From assembly GCA_019914995.1 (NCBI GenBank), contig CM034141.1:5806001-5870000 (forward strand): 64,000 nucleotides of DNA, written 5' to 3'. How positions within the stretch are numbered: position 1 is the stretch's first letter; every line of letters starts with the position of its first letter. The notes under the pieces were generated by a model, which did not search any database, had not been told where the DNA came from, and saw only the letters and a program-made list of their open reading frames with translations. Below, piece after piece: positions 35,221 to 46,763 of the stretch. Source of the stretch: Acanthochlamys bracteata. Lineage: Eukaryota > Streptophyta > Magnoliopsida > Pandanales > Velloziaceae. Position numbers and translations under genes: made by a program.

Positions 35221-38200
35221 TTAAGAGATCCCGATAGTCTTGCCAAGTAACCACAATACTAAAGTGAGTTCCGCCATGAAAATGGTGTGCAGGTATGCTC
35301 TGTCAAGCACGAATCCAAAAACTGTGATACCTGCTCTATTGTTCTCCAAATATGTTACTGCATTTAGAACGGAAACCAAATTTCAACAATTAGCTTAATG
35401 GCCACTTCCGTATTAATTAATGCTTTGTGTAACAAAGCTTGCTCACCTAGTGCTTGTCTTTTCTGATAAGAAATTGTGTTTGCATGGGGATGTACAAGCT
35501 TGCTGTTGTCCACAGAATCATCTTCATCCGAAATATCATCATCATCAGAGTCACCGTCATTCAAAGGATGAAACTGGTTGCCATGGGCCACTGGAGTCTC
35601 TGGGTCAGTCTCAAAGCACTCAATGGTAGCACATATATGCCACTTGGCAGCGTGACTGGTGATTGCTTGAGCCTGATGTGTGATCTTTGCAGCACTATGC
35701 AAGCAGATTAGAAGCCCGGTTACCAGACTTAGCGAGCATAGCTGCCAGAAACATTGGTCAGTTAAATTCCTACATGATGGGATTGGGAAGACCCATAAGT
35801 TCTTTTGATTCTGACATCATTGGGTACTAATTGACATATTATATCATGGCTGACCAACTGTTGGGATCTAGGTTATAAATTGTTGCCTTTACACGTAAAT
35901 ACAGATGTAAATTGATAACAAATAGCCCAGCAGGAAGTCAAATAGGAAGAGAACTTCTTTATGAATAATGGTTCATCTAGATTGAATCACTCATGGATCA
36001 GGCAGGATGTAAACCTAAATTAACAAAACATCCGAATTCTATATGTCTCCAAAAAGTAAATAATGTGTCAACAGGTGGCAGTCTATATGTCTTCTGATCT
36101 TGAAACGGAGACGCTCTTCAGAAATTGTATTGTTAAATCATTTAATTTGAATACTGAAACGTCTAAAATGATGGAGACATCATAAAACATCAAACCATCT
36201 CCCTTCGGGTTTAGAATAGACACCAAAAAAAAAAAATCCCTAAACTCCTATTATGTCATTCATACTTCATATCTTTCAGTAAAGTTTTTGTTTAAGAGTT
36301 GGTAAATTGGTCTTCTAGCATTGAGCAACCCTTTTTCCTAACTCAGACTCAAATTTAACGGAAAAGCCAGGAAAAGCTTGGCCCAGACCATTTCAAAAAA
36401 GCAATTTCATCATTTTATCTAGGCCTGACATAGTGAAAGAAGCCAAACGATGGTCTTCCAATTCCTTACTCGTAGTAAAGAGACCTGTCCACTTACAACA
36501 AAAAGATTGTGGAGTTTCTGATTTAGTAGAAGACTGAATTTTAGAAATTATTTTCTTGTAATTTACTATATACAACCACATTATATGTGTCACATGAAAA
36601 CGTACCTTGCAACTATATCCCACAGAAGTTGACCAACTAAACTATGTTAGTGGTAAATTCGACATATAGACATTATAATCTGTAATAAAAACTGTTTTAT
36701 GCAAACAGATTTAATGATTGAAAAAATATTTGAGAAATAGAACAAATAGACATCAAACTTATCATGAGATACTAAATTTTAGATGATGAAATTTAGATAC
36801 TACTTATTATAATTGCATCCTGAGAATTACTCGCACGATTGGGAACTATTTACTTTTACTAGTAAATTTGAAATTGTAAGCAAAGTTAATTAAGAGCTAT
36901 TGGCTAGAAGAATAGCATATTTATAATGAAAATTAATATTAATCTAATATAATATATAACTATGTCAACGTATTTATTCTTTTACATATAAAATGCTCAA
37001 GTCTCTTTATTTATGGTTTTATTTTTTTAAAGGAGTAATAGAATGCCTAAGTTATATGACCATGGCCAAGCAGAACCTTGAAAATTTCTAGTGGAAGAAA
37101 AAGAGAGAGAACAGGCACCGTGAAAAGAAATAAGAAGTAATACATAGGTACTCACCGCTAGCTCGCCGGCTGTGAAGAGGTTCACCACTGATGTAGATTT
37201 TGTTGTGACAAGTAATGATGCAAGCTGGCTTGCTGTAACTATCACAAGACAAGAAAGAATGAATCCCCGGAAGCGGTGGCTGATCACCTTGAGCTGCCGC
37301 CGTATTCTCAAATGTTGCCGTAGTACCTCCTCCACCTCAGCCGCTGGCTCTCTTCCAGCGAAAACTCCAGCAAAATCATGCAACCTGAGAATCTGTAGGC
37401 AGCAAGTAAGCCTGAATAGAACGCAAGCAAGGAAAAATGTTCCCGTTCTGTAGATCCATGAAGCTAGTTCCGCGATGCACGCTACAACATCACTGGCAAT
37501 CGGGTTGCCCAAGAACGGAATCTGGCTTGCTCCAGCCAAGTACCACCAGAGCTTATATGCTACCTCACCGACAAAGCAGGGAAACACAAAGCAGCATAGC
37601 AAGCGCATGGATCTGATCACATTATATAACATCATGTATAACAATAATTACTAACAGGAGTATTTGATAATATGAAATCTAGGATATCTAAATATAGGAG
37701 CAAAAACTAAAAAGAACTAAAATCCTAATTTCAGGGAAATTTTCTGTTTTCTGGCTTACACTATTGCAAGAACAAGTCCTAAATTAACACTACAATCCTA
37801 AAAATCGAGAAATGTTTTATATTCTAGCTAAGCTCACAGTATTCACCAGAAAAAATTCCTAATCTGAGAAAAATACAAGTTTCCAAAATGAATCATACAA
37901 AATATTTGTTTAATCCCAGAATCCCTAAGAACTTGGGGAATGATTATTCAACTTCCAGCAGTGAACTAATTGCATTTTCTAACACTCAACCAACCAAGAA
38001 AGAAAGCGGGAAAAAACAAAAAACACCTCAATCAGATATACAACAACAGATCAAATCAAGTTTAATCGGTAAACCTTCTGAGCTGATCGGCGTATTTATC
38101 GCGAATCGAATCGGCCTCAGCGGGGTGTAGTTTATCAAGCAACAACATTCGCCGGAGCCCTAATTTCTTCAACAAAGAAGAGAGAGAGAAGAAAGAGAGC

Positions 38201-38541
38201 GACGAAGCAGCGGTGAGCGAGAGCTGTACAACGAAATCGAACGGGCGGCGCTTGGGGTAGTAAGCGAGTACGTAGTGTTCAACTACAGGAACAACTATAC
38301 AGAGCATCACGAACACCGACCAAGACAGAGTCTTCGCCACAGGTGATGATTGTGCTAGACAGAGCCATCGGAGACATGACTGGAAGCTGATCAGCTCGTC
38401 GTCGGCGCGAGAGAGGCAGCGGTTGTACAGACTTGAGTTCTTCTTCTTCTTCAGAAGAGGATGCGGTGATACTTCGGCGCCTCTAGCGCTGGGGGTGGCT
38501 GCATCCCAGTGAACATGGTCTTCACCGGTGATTCGAGCCAT
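35221..38541 (-). CDS. DUF3537 multi-pass membrane protein
   Basis: Four exons: 38075-38541, 37156-37612, 35447-35741, 35221-35357. Phases agree and give 451 residues. Family blocks are LGLRRMLLLDKL, YKLWWYLAGAS, NPIASDVVACIAELASWIYR, CLQILRLHDFA, LRIRRQLKVISHRFRGFIL, AAKWHICATI, HANTISYQKRQAL and the ending LVLWLLGKTIGIS. About seven hydrophobic segments are seen (near WSVFVMLCIVVPVVEHYVLA, VVQLSLTAASSLSFFSL, CFVFPCFVGEVAYKLWWYLA, VVACIAELASWIYRTGTFFL and others). A long acidic loop (DGDSDDDDISDEDDSVDN) precedes the last segment. DUF3537 proteins are plant-wide; structure-based comparisons have proposed kinship with the insect gustatory/odorant receptor fold. The molecular role is unknown. 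The start may be at 38541 (MARITGEDH) or three codons earlier at 38550; relatives favour the former. Confidence 0.88.
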
Positions 38542-40181
38542 TACAGACAACAGAATGCGAGACGAGGGAACGTTTTGATTGTCGAGGAAGGTGGTGTCAT
38601 TTAAATAGGAAATAAATATCGTTAAATTACGAGTTACCCTGCATAAGAAGGTGTTTAATTATGTTTTATAATTTATTATTTGATTACCTAGTTGACCGGT
38701 TAGTGAATAATTATAATTAGCTGTTAGTGGATAATTGGGTTTTAAAGTTTGTATCAGAACCTTAATCAATAGAATTTAAATTAAATTAATTAAGAGATGG
38801 GCTTCTGTGTGTAAATTTACGGAGTTTTAAAATAAAACTTTTTTAAATAGAAACTATTATTTTTTTTACCTAAAAAAATAAAAATATATAATAAAAAAAT
38901 TTACTATATAGAATTTTCCTATAATATATTTATATATAAAGTTTTGAATACTTAAAAATATATATTTAAAAATATAAAATATAAGTTAAAGCCAAACCTA
39001 CGCTGTGGAGGAAAAGAAAGGCGAAGTAGGCCATGTGGCCCACAATAGTATAGCCCACTCTCAGACGCTCTCCTAATGTTCCAGCAGTGCTGACGAATAA
39101 AAAGAAACTAATATATTAATAAATGATAAATTTGTTCTTGGGCATTTCTGTCTGCTGGTGCCTTGTGAAGGTTCTGATTAATCAACACAAAAAAACCTCT
39201 TGCTGAATTTGATTATAAGTTTTATAAGGAGCTTTTATTTAGTAGATGTTTGAAAGTACTAAAAATAATTTTTTAAAAAATTAATTTACTTCGAAATTTT
39301 CCAAACTAAATTTATTTTTTAAATTATAAAATAATTTAATTTTAATTTTAATTTATATACTTACATTTATAAACTAAAAATTTTAATTAAAATAATTAAA
39401 ATATTTTAAAATAAAAAGCAATACCATAAGTAACACCAAACACTCTCTAAATTCGTACCTCTTTATCCACGTACATTACCTGTATGCCGAAAGGCTCCAA
39501 AGTTCACAAAAATAAATTCAGTCACCACTTTTGTTACTGTATCTTCAGTTGAAAAACGAAACGAAACAAAACACCCAACCACTTTATTTTCTGCCATCTC
39601 ATTGTTTCTGCTTCCTCAACTTACAAAGCAGTGGAAAATTCACAAATCAAGGTTCATGATTCCTGTGAGTAAAGGTAACATCATTGTTGGATTACAACAC
39701 CACCAAAGCAAGTAATGTTCTAGGGCATCTATGCACAAACCTAGCACTCGAGGATTAACTGTAACATCATTGGTTGGCGTACGTATCTATAATTCCCAAT
39801 TCCATAGGGCATATACTTTTCCATCGCAGAAGTTAACTTCTAGTTCCCCGCTACAAATGGCATAAACCTAGATTTACTATGTACATGTATATTTTCGACC
39901 TAAATGTTATTTTGCTCAAAAGTTGTCACTTTTTTTCCTTCTGCAGTAAATTAAACAATGAATTGGGAGGCCTGCGAGCATATATTTCCAATGATGGCAT
40001 ATTTGAGTCCAATTCCACAGCTTATCTGTTGTTGCAATATACTATAGCCTCCTTGCAACATTATGTCATTATTCCCCCCAGCAAGGCAGTAAGTTGAAGA
40101 TTTCACCTTTCAAGAGTGGAACTTTTGCTTGATAGTAACATTATATTAAGGTATCTAATTTGTACGTGTTGCCGCCTTTAT
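38542..40181. other. intergenic between DUF3537 and PTOX genes
   Basis: It holds the DUF3537 promoter, two AT-rich MITE-like stretches (about 38808-39005, ending GTTAAAGCCAAACC, and about 39236-39442, ending GTAACACCAAACACTC) and the 3' flank of PTOX. No exon recognised. Confidence 0.5.
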
Positions 40182-43100
40182 CTACAGGGTTGTCAAAGAC
40201 TTCTTCAAACAATCTAAAATTCCTGCACAATTAGCTCGGAAAACTTCACAGCCAAGGTCGTCTTCATCTAAGCTGTAATTACAGTGTGGAGAGCGGAGAC
40301 TACCATGAGTTTGGCAGGCCTTCATCGTTTTGCAATGCTCTAACTCACCATCACGGATGTTCACAAAGACATCGTACAAGTTCCCAATCTTTGGCCTCCT
40401 TGCCTTGGGAGTTCTTTCTGTTTGGAATTCATCTGAGAAGATGTAAAAATTGTTAAAGAAACTAAATACAAGAATGGTAATTACCTCAAAAAAAGAAATG
40501 AATAAAAACTATAACAAAAAAAACTGTGCAAAGACCAACCCCTACCGAACAAGTACATGTCTTCATTTGTATAGTACTCTATAGCAACATCTGGAGCAGG
40601 CAACTTCTTCAACTCCTCTGCACAAGAACATGGCACATATTAGAAACATCATGAGTCAATAAGTTGGTTCATCATCATTTTTGTAGAATTTCTACCACCA
40701 AAATGACTTCACAAATTTCAATTTAATTTGTTTCCTACTATGGCAAGCATGCAAGAACTTTGTTTATGGATGCAGAAAGTATTGCAACTTCAGCAACCTG
40801 CTTAACTTAAACTTAAGAAAGATTACAATACACCTCCATGCAAACTAGTCAAATACACTTAAGAGCTGCACTGCAGTCAAATTGGGCTATAATTCTTCTT
40901 CAGCCTTCATCCATCTCATATAATCCTTTAGACATTAATTAGAAGAAGTCCTAAACAACTGTTAACTCAGACAAGTCGAAGACTTACCTCCTTGGAGCTT
41001 CAAAAATTTATCATATGTTGAGTATGCATGTTTCTCAACACATTCAGAGAAATGATCTGACAGAGAAAAGCATAAACTATGAGCTGATAGAACAAATTAC
41101 AGAGGTAAACACAGGCAAGCTAATTGTTAGAGGCTTGAAAGAAGTTATGAATAGCAAAATGCTGATGAACAACAAAACAAATATGTTATCCCTTCCATGC
41201 TTACATGCCATCCGCGGACTCAGCATGTACATGAAAACAGTCACAAAGTAGTAAACAAATGCAACAGTCTGGGCAAGAAGACGATCAAGCCAAAATGAAT
41301 TTCCACCTAGTTCCTGCAAGCAGATTGTAGCAACAAACTAATTAGCCATTCCCATTCAATGCTAAAGAAAAAAAGACCAATTGCCAAGATTCAGGTTAAT
41401 GGACAGCCAGAACATAAGTAACAACTATATATCACATGAATTGAGAAGAAAAGAAAGACAAGCAATAAGCTCGTGCTTACGAAACTAAACTTATGAAGAA
41501 GGTCACGAGTTAGGATATTATCCAGCATTGCAAGCTTAATTACGTGTACTCCTTAAATTACTCATCAAGAGAGAAAGCACTTTCATGTATGATAAATCCC
41601 ACACCATGATACAAGCTAGTATCCGGAGAAAATTTGCCAATGAACTGAAATCCTACCTCCATTATAAGTAGATGATGCATCTCATTCCAGCTTTGAGCAA
41701 AGTGAACTTTAAGATAATCAGCTTGTCTCCACCAACCAAAACTTTCATACATGTGCAAAACAGATATAAAAGCTGCAATGGTAGCAATTGAGAGATGAGT
41801 ACTTCAGTCCAGCAGAAGAATCGAATTGCTTGACAAATAGTTCAATGGAGAAATCAGCTCATTTGCATGAACAAAATGTAGCAAGTACATATCACTTACC
41901 GAAGTATGGCACCCTAGCTATAGTTTCCAACACAAAGAACCTTGTATAATGACGGTCAGCATAAAATATATCAAGCACCTCGATAATTGACTCCTATAAG
42001 AATAATTGCCTCCAAGGAGTTACTTATTGCTGAAGTAACAAGATAATTACAATTCCAGTATACTGAAGTATCGTTAAGAAACAAAACTAATAAGAAAAAT
42101 TGAAGATAGCAACAAAAAGCATATATCTCCACCAGAAAGCTGAAACTAATGTCAACAATGATTTCCCACTTTTATACTGAAGAAAGTATATCTGTTTCCT
42201 ATTTTGAGAATTTACGCAGAACATACAAGGTTGAAACAAGAAGAGATGGTCAAGCCTGGCTCCTCCATACCAGATAGCACCACGAGTGAGTAAATTCTAT
42301 CATCTTAATCAACATAAGAATGACATAGATAACAGATTCAGGTCTGGGATGACGATCAACCAGGACGAAGGCCAACTTTTCAATAGCTTAAGTCAGAATG
42401 AAAAAGTAAAATCATGAGAACTTCCTCTTGGAGACATCCAACTATCAGAATAGACATATATTTTCTTGTGACATATATTTTCAAGAACTCACATAAGTTG
42501 GCCAGTGTTCTCTTTAGCTTTTGACGAGGATGCCTATCTTTATATTGAACGGATTGCAAGCTGGCCTTTTCCAAGGACTGATACTAAAGTTTACATATAT
42601 GAAATATAACCACATTTTCGTGCATAAATAAAATGTATAATGAACAACAACCATACATAAAAGCTTTTCTATCTAGATATAGCAAACAAGTCAGATAATC
42701 AAGGATCATTACCGTGAGAAAAATGTTAACTGACTGTTCAAACTTGATGGCCAATCTCTCAATTGCACCAGGAATTTCAGCAGGTTCATTTATATCGCTG
42801 ACTTTTCCCATATCATTGGGAAAAGGATCTGCTTGAAAAGATTCCTCCACAGCTATCTTCTCCTTTTTCTCGTGCATAGTTGTGGCCTTTACCAGAAATT
42901 GCTTTCTATGAAGATACAGAATTGATAAATTAAGAAGATAAAGTAAAACAGTTAAAGCAACAGTTACCCAGAACATGAAACTTCGAATTATCACTAGAAT
43001 AAAGCTAGTTGTTGTCTTGCAAACACTTCTTGGTATACATTTCAGATACCACTAAGAAAGTCTTAAAAACAAATACTCAATGGAACTTATTTAAGAAATA

Positions 43101-43582
43101 ATTATTTTATAATAAAAAAAAAGCCTCTAGTTCACATTGGAAAAATCACAAAAAATATCACATATGTAGCTCAATAAATCTAAATAACAGTTTACAACAA
43201 GACAAGTATAAACAAATCCAAGCCAGCCAAGAGAGTACATGATTGGGACTTCAATTTATAATACACAAAAACAATGCAAATTCTAAAAGTCACCAGAAAG
43301 CGGAAAAGCTTCTTATGTAACTTTGATTTTAGAAACAATCACTAAAAAAAAAGGAAAAAGAAATCAACGACAAATAGGCACAAAAATCACCAATAATTCT
43401 AACAAAAAAAAACTTCAAAAGTAAAATTCTAACTACCCAGTTACCAATTTCACCGAAGAACCACGTGATTCGACAGGAAGCGGATTGAACCCAATCGAAG
43501 TGTGGGAGCTCAAGGGAGTGCTCCTAATCATCTTAGTAAGAACTGAAGAAGAGAAGAACGTAGCAGAAGCAGTTGCCGCCAT
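40182..43582 (-). CDS. PTOX: plastid terminal oxidase (PTOX, IMMUTANS)
   Basis: Eight exons: 43437-43582, 42713-42905, 41900-41993, 41657-41772, 41205-41313, 40988-41056, 40546-40617, 40182-40432, giving 349 residues. PTOX is a di-iron plastoquinol:oxygen oxidoreductase on the stromal face of thylakoids, used in chlororespiration and carotenoid desaturation. The first 50 residues are Ser/Thr-rich and basic (MAATASATFFSSSVLTKMIR), a chloroplast transit peptide. All six iron ligands fall at the Arabidopsis numbers: Glu136 (FFVLET), Glu175 and His178 (NEMHH), Glu227 (SECVE), Glu296 and His299 (GELEH). The PTOX-specific exon 8 insert is present. Residue 295, Asp in the homologues I recall, is Gly here (codon 40347-40349). 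Exon 1 could end at 43445 instead, with acceptor 42900-42901, dropping VTGK; the model given uses canonical sites on both sides. Confidence 0.95.
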
Positions 43583-43702
43583 GGATTAAGCTCTTCGTTT
43601 TCTCAATACCCAGAAGTGATTCTTTTTGTTTTTGTGCTGACTTTGAAAAGCGCTTCTGTGTCTTTGAGAAGGAGAGAAAAATGGTTCCGGTTACGATTAT
43701 AC

Positions 43703-43958
43703 TGTTTGGTTCAGCTTTTTTCTAACAAAATTTTTTAATTCTCTATTTTACGTTTTTTAATACATATTTTATAAATATATAAAAAATTTATTTAAAAATT
43801 TAAAAAATATAAAAAAATTCAATAAAATAAAATTTTTTTATTTATATTTTTATTATTTTTTTTAAAATAAAAAAAATAAAATTTATTTTTTAAATAAATA
43901 AAAATATTTTTTATTTTATAAAAATTTTATTTTATAAGTAATCTCAAACGCACATAGT
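43703..43958. mobile_element. AT-rich MITE of the GTTTGG/CCAAAC family
   Basis: Begins ACTGTTTGGTTCAGC and ends AAGTAATCTCAAACGCACA around a T/A-rich core. It lies just upstream of the PTOX start codon (about 120 bases). Confidence 0.6.
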
Positions 43959-44431
43959 ATCTTGAATTTTGAATAACGCGTATTAGTAAGTCCCAAACCG
44001 CGAGCGCTCCGGGACAAAGTTTTCTAGAAATTTGTAAATTCGGGCCACTAATATCTCCATTAAGGAAGTATCTCTAGATTTTAATTAACATGAAAAAAAT
44101 TTCCGAAAAATTCATTTTCAGAATTACATCTAAATACAATCAAATACAATAATCTCTTTAAAATTCACTTTTAAATATAATAAAGTTATTAATATTTATT
44201 TTTAAATACATTTTTAATAACTTATTTTTTATTACTTCATTGCAGCAGCTAAACAAGTCGTAAGTAGTAAGACATGAAGGATGTCTTCTCTAGAACTGAG
44301 ATTTTTAAGGATATTCATCGAGTAATAGACATGTCATGTAAGGTCTATTATTGAAAACAAAATTGCAGAAACTGGGGTAATTAGAGCATATGACTTCTGT
44401 AAAACCACGAGGCGAAGACTTTTGAATAGAG

Positions 44432-44974
44432 TAGGGATGACAAATTTTGACCCGATTCAAAAATTCGACCCAAAAAAATTGAATTCGGGTCAACTTTTAA
44501 TCGGGTTCGGATCGATTTGAAAATGATCAAAAATTTTAAACAGGTTCAGATTCGGATTGACTCGAAATTGATCCGTTTAACTATTTATATAATATATATT
44601 ACTTAATAATTAGAAAATAATAGTAAAAATTTTGAATTTAATTTGTATATATATTTTTAAATTTATCTTAATTTAACTAATTTTTATTTAATTTATAAAA
44701 TTTATCAAAATTAATATTTTTCTTTTTAAATATATCATAATTTTAATAATTTTTATATATTATTATTAAAAATTATTATTTATTATTTTTATTTTAATAA
44801 TTTTAATTATTAAATGGGTTGATCCGAATTTGATCCGATTATAAATAGATCGAGTTAGGATTGATAATTTTGATCCATATAAATAAATGGATCAAATTAG
44901 GATTGAACAATTTTGACCCGGTTATTATATGGGTCGATCCGAAATTGATCCAGAAATCCGAATCGTCACCCCTA
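44432..44974. mobile_element. hAT-like MITE, 543 bp, with target-site duplication
   Basis: Ends TAGGGATGAC...GTCACCCCTA are 10-base inverted repeats with one mismatch. They are flanked by GAATAGAG (44424-44431) and GAATGGAG (44975-44982), an 8-base duplication with one change, as hAT transposons make. The inside is made of repeats of GGATC(A/G)ATTT and GGGTTGATCCGAATTTGATC-like phrases on both sides of an AT-rich centre, giving long inverted-repeat character. No coding capacity. Confidence 0.8.
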
Positions 44975-44995
44975 GAATGGAGTAACAAATTACGA

Positions 44996-45212
44996 GCCCG
45001 TTTGGCACTGCGTTTGAAAAAATAACTTTTTAATTTTTCATTTCATATTTTTTAAAATATATAAAAATTTTATTTAAAAATTTAGAAGGTATAGAAAATT
45101 TTTAGATAGTGAGATTTTTTTATTGCATATTTTTATTATTTTTTGAAAATAAAAAAATAAAATATTTTTTATTTCAGAAAAATTCTATTTTATAACAACT
45201 CCCAAGCGAACC
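44996..45212. mobile_element. AT-rich MITE of the GTTTGG/CCAAAC family
   Basis: Starts GCCCGTTTGGCACTGCGTTT and ends ACAACTCCCAAGCGAACCC. Terminal halves are mutually inverted (T-rich left, A-rich right). It immediately follows the hAT-like MITE. Confidence 0.7.
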
Positions 45213-45227
45213 CATAAAAAAAAATTG

Positions 45228-45470
45228 TATAACCGCGTTTTGAAGTATTTTTAAAATATTTTTTTTAAAACGATAAATATTTTATTTTATTTTTAAAAAT
45301 ATTTTTTATTTTTTATTTTAAAAAATATAATAAATAATAATAATATTTTATTATGAAAATTTTTTCTTTTTTTAAATTTTTAATAAATACTATATAATAT
45401 TATAAAAATTTATTAAAAAATATAAATAAAAATACTTTTTCAAAATAATGAAAAATAATCCCAAACGCTT
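45228..45470. mobile_element. AT-rich MITE of the GTTTGG/CCAAAC family
   Basis: Runs from CGCGTTTTGAAGTATTTTT to AATAATCCCAAACGCTTG. Same core as its neighbours. Confidence 0.6.
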
Positions 45471-45582
45471 GAAAGAGTAATTTTTTGGTCATTCATTCAT
45501 TCACGCCTTGCGTATTCCCGCCTTGTGCGGCAGATCAGTTGGGTACGAACTTCATATGCCAACCAAATGATCAACCGAGAAG

Positions 45583-45779
45583 GGTGCTTATAAAATAATT
45601 TTTTATTTTTTTTATTTTAAAAAAAATAATAATAATAATATATAATAAAAATATCTTATTATATAAAATTTTTTAATTTTTTAAATAAATTTTTTATATA
45701 CTAATAAAATATATATTAAAAAAATATAAAATTAAAAATTAAAAAGCTATTTATTCGGACCGTAATGCCAAACGGGCCC
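45583..45779. mobile_element. AT-rich MITE of the GTTTGG/CCAAAC family, inverted
   Basis: Ends CGTAATGCCAAACGGGCCC, the reverse complement of the start of the 44996 copy, and begins GGGTGCTTATAAAATAATTT. So two neighbouring copies of the same subtype lie in opposite directions. Confidence 0.65.
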
Positions 45780-46763
45780 AAGGCTTCAACGAGACTTGAG
45801 CCGCTTTGGTTTATCACAATACGATGTGTATACTTGCTTGGAAATGAATTTTTAGAAAGTGAATAAAAAATAAATTGTTAAAAAATAAATAATACAAAAT
45901 TAGTTGAAAGTGAATTTGTAACTAACAAAATTACTTGGAAAGTCACTGAGAGTAAAATAAACACACCTTCATTATCGTCTATACATGCCAGAAGCAAGTA
46001 ACTTAAAACGATTCAACAACCATGTCTTGGAAGGATATCATACTCTTCATGTAAGCATCTCTGTTTTCAATTACTTCTGCAAAAAACTGTAAAAGAAAAT
46101 GATACGTTACGGTTATTACTTAACACCAATAATACCACAAACACTTCTGTTGCATGCAACAAAACTGTAAGCACCACAGAGGAATACAGAGAGAGGAACG
46201 TGAAGGTGAAGCTGCGCCATAAGCTGATGGAGTACACGAGAAACACTGAAGAAGTTACCTTGTTTACCTGGTAAGCTGAAAAGAAGCGAAGCCTTTGCAG
46301 ATGTTCAGTGCGAGTTTGTTGAGTCTCAGGAGCTCTACCTTCTGTCCAAGAAGAAGAAAACTCAAAAATCTCGCAGCAACAACCCAATCCTCTCAGCTCA
46401 TGTTGCTGCATAGAGCTACTTCAGAAGTAGACCTAGTATCTACCAGTGCGATTGCATGCTCGAAAGAGAGATGTATGTCCCTATCTTTTAAAAAATAAAT
46501 AAACAGAACCTGTACCAATAACCTTATATGTCATTTTTTCCGATGCCATCCACATCCCTAAAGAAAATTACAGACACTATAAGATAGCTGAAAAAATCAC
46601 TGACATAGATTGTTCCTGTATAATGCTGTTATAACTACAATTCTACCTTTATATCAGGCCTTCTGGTTGGCAATGCTTTCGCAGCCAAAAAATAAACTAA
46701 TAAAAAGTGCCTATTTCCACTTTACTTTTACGAAACATTGATGATTACCCCCAGATGCATTTG

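Larger units (their letters stand above)
43583..46763. other. MITE-rich intergenic DNA
   Basis: The first part is the PTOX promoter. The rest is a pile of AT-rich MITEs listed separately. Near 46269-46411 the minus strand has an open stretch (MQQHELRGLGCCCEIFEF...) ending at a CAG|GTAAAC donor, but no family is recognised and the other strand is open too. Confidence 0.5.

Noticed and set aside
46067-46498. overlapping open frames on both strands (MQQHELRGLG... minus, MFSASLLSLRSS... plus)
   Set aside because: The minus piece ends at a splice donor and could be an exon, but no partner exon or family is recognisable, and both strands are open by chance composition.
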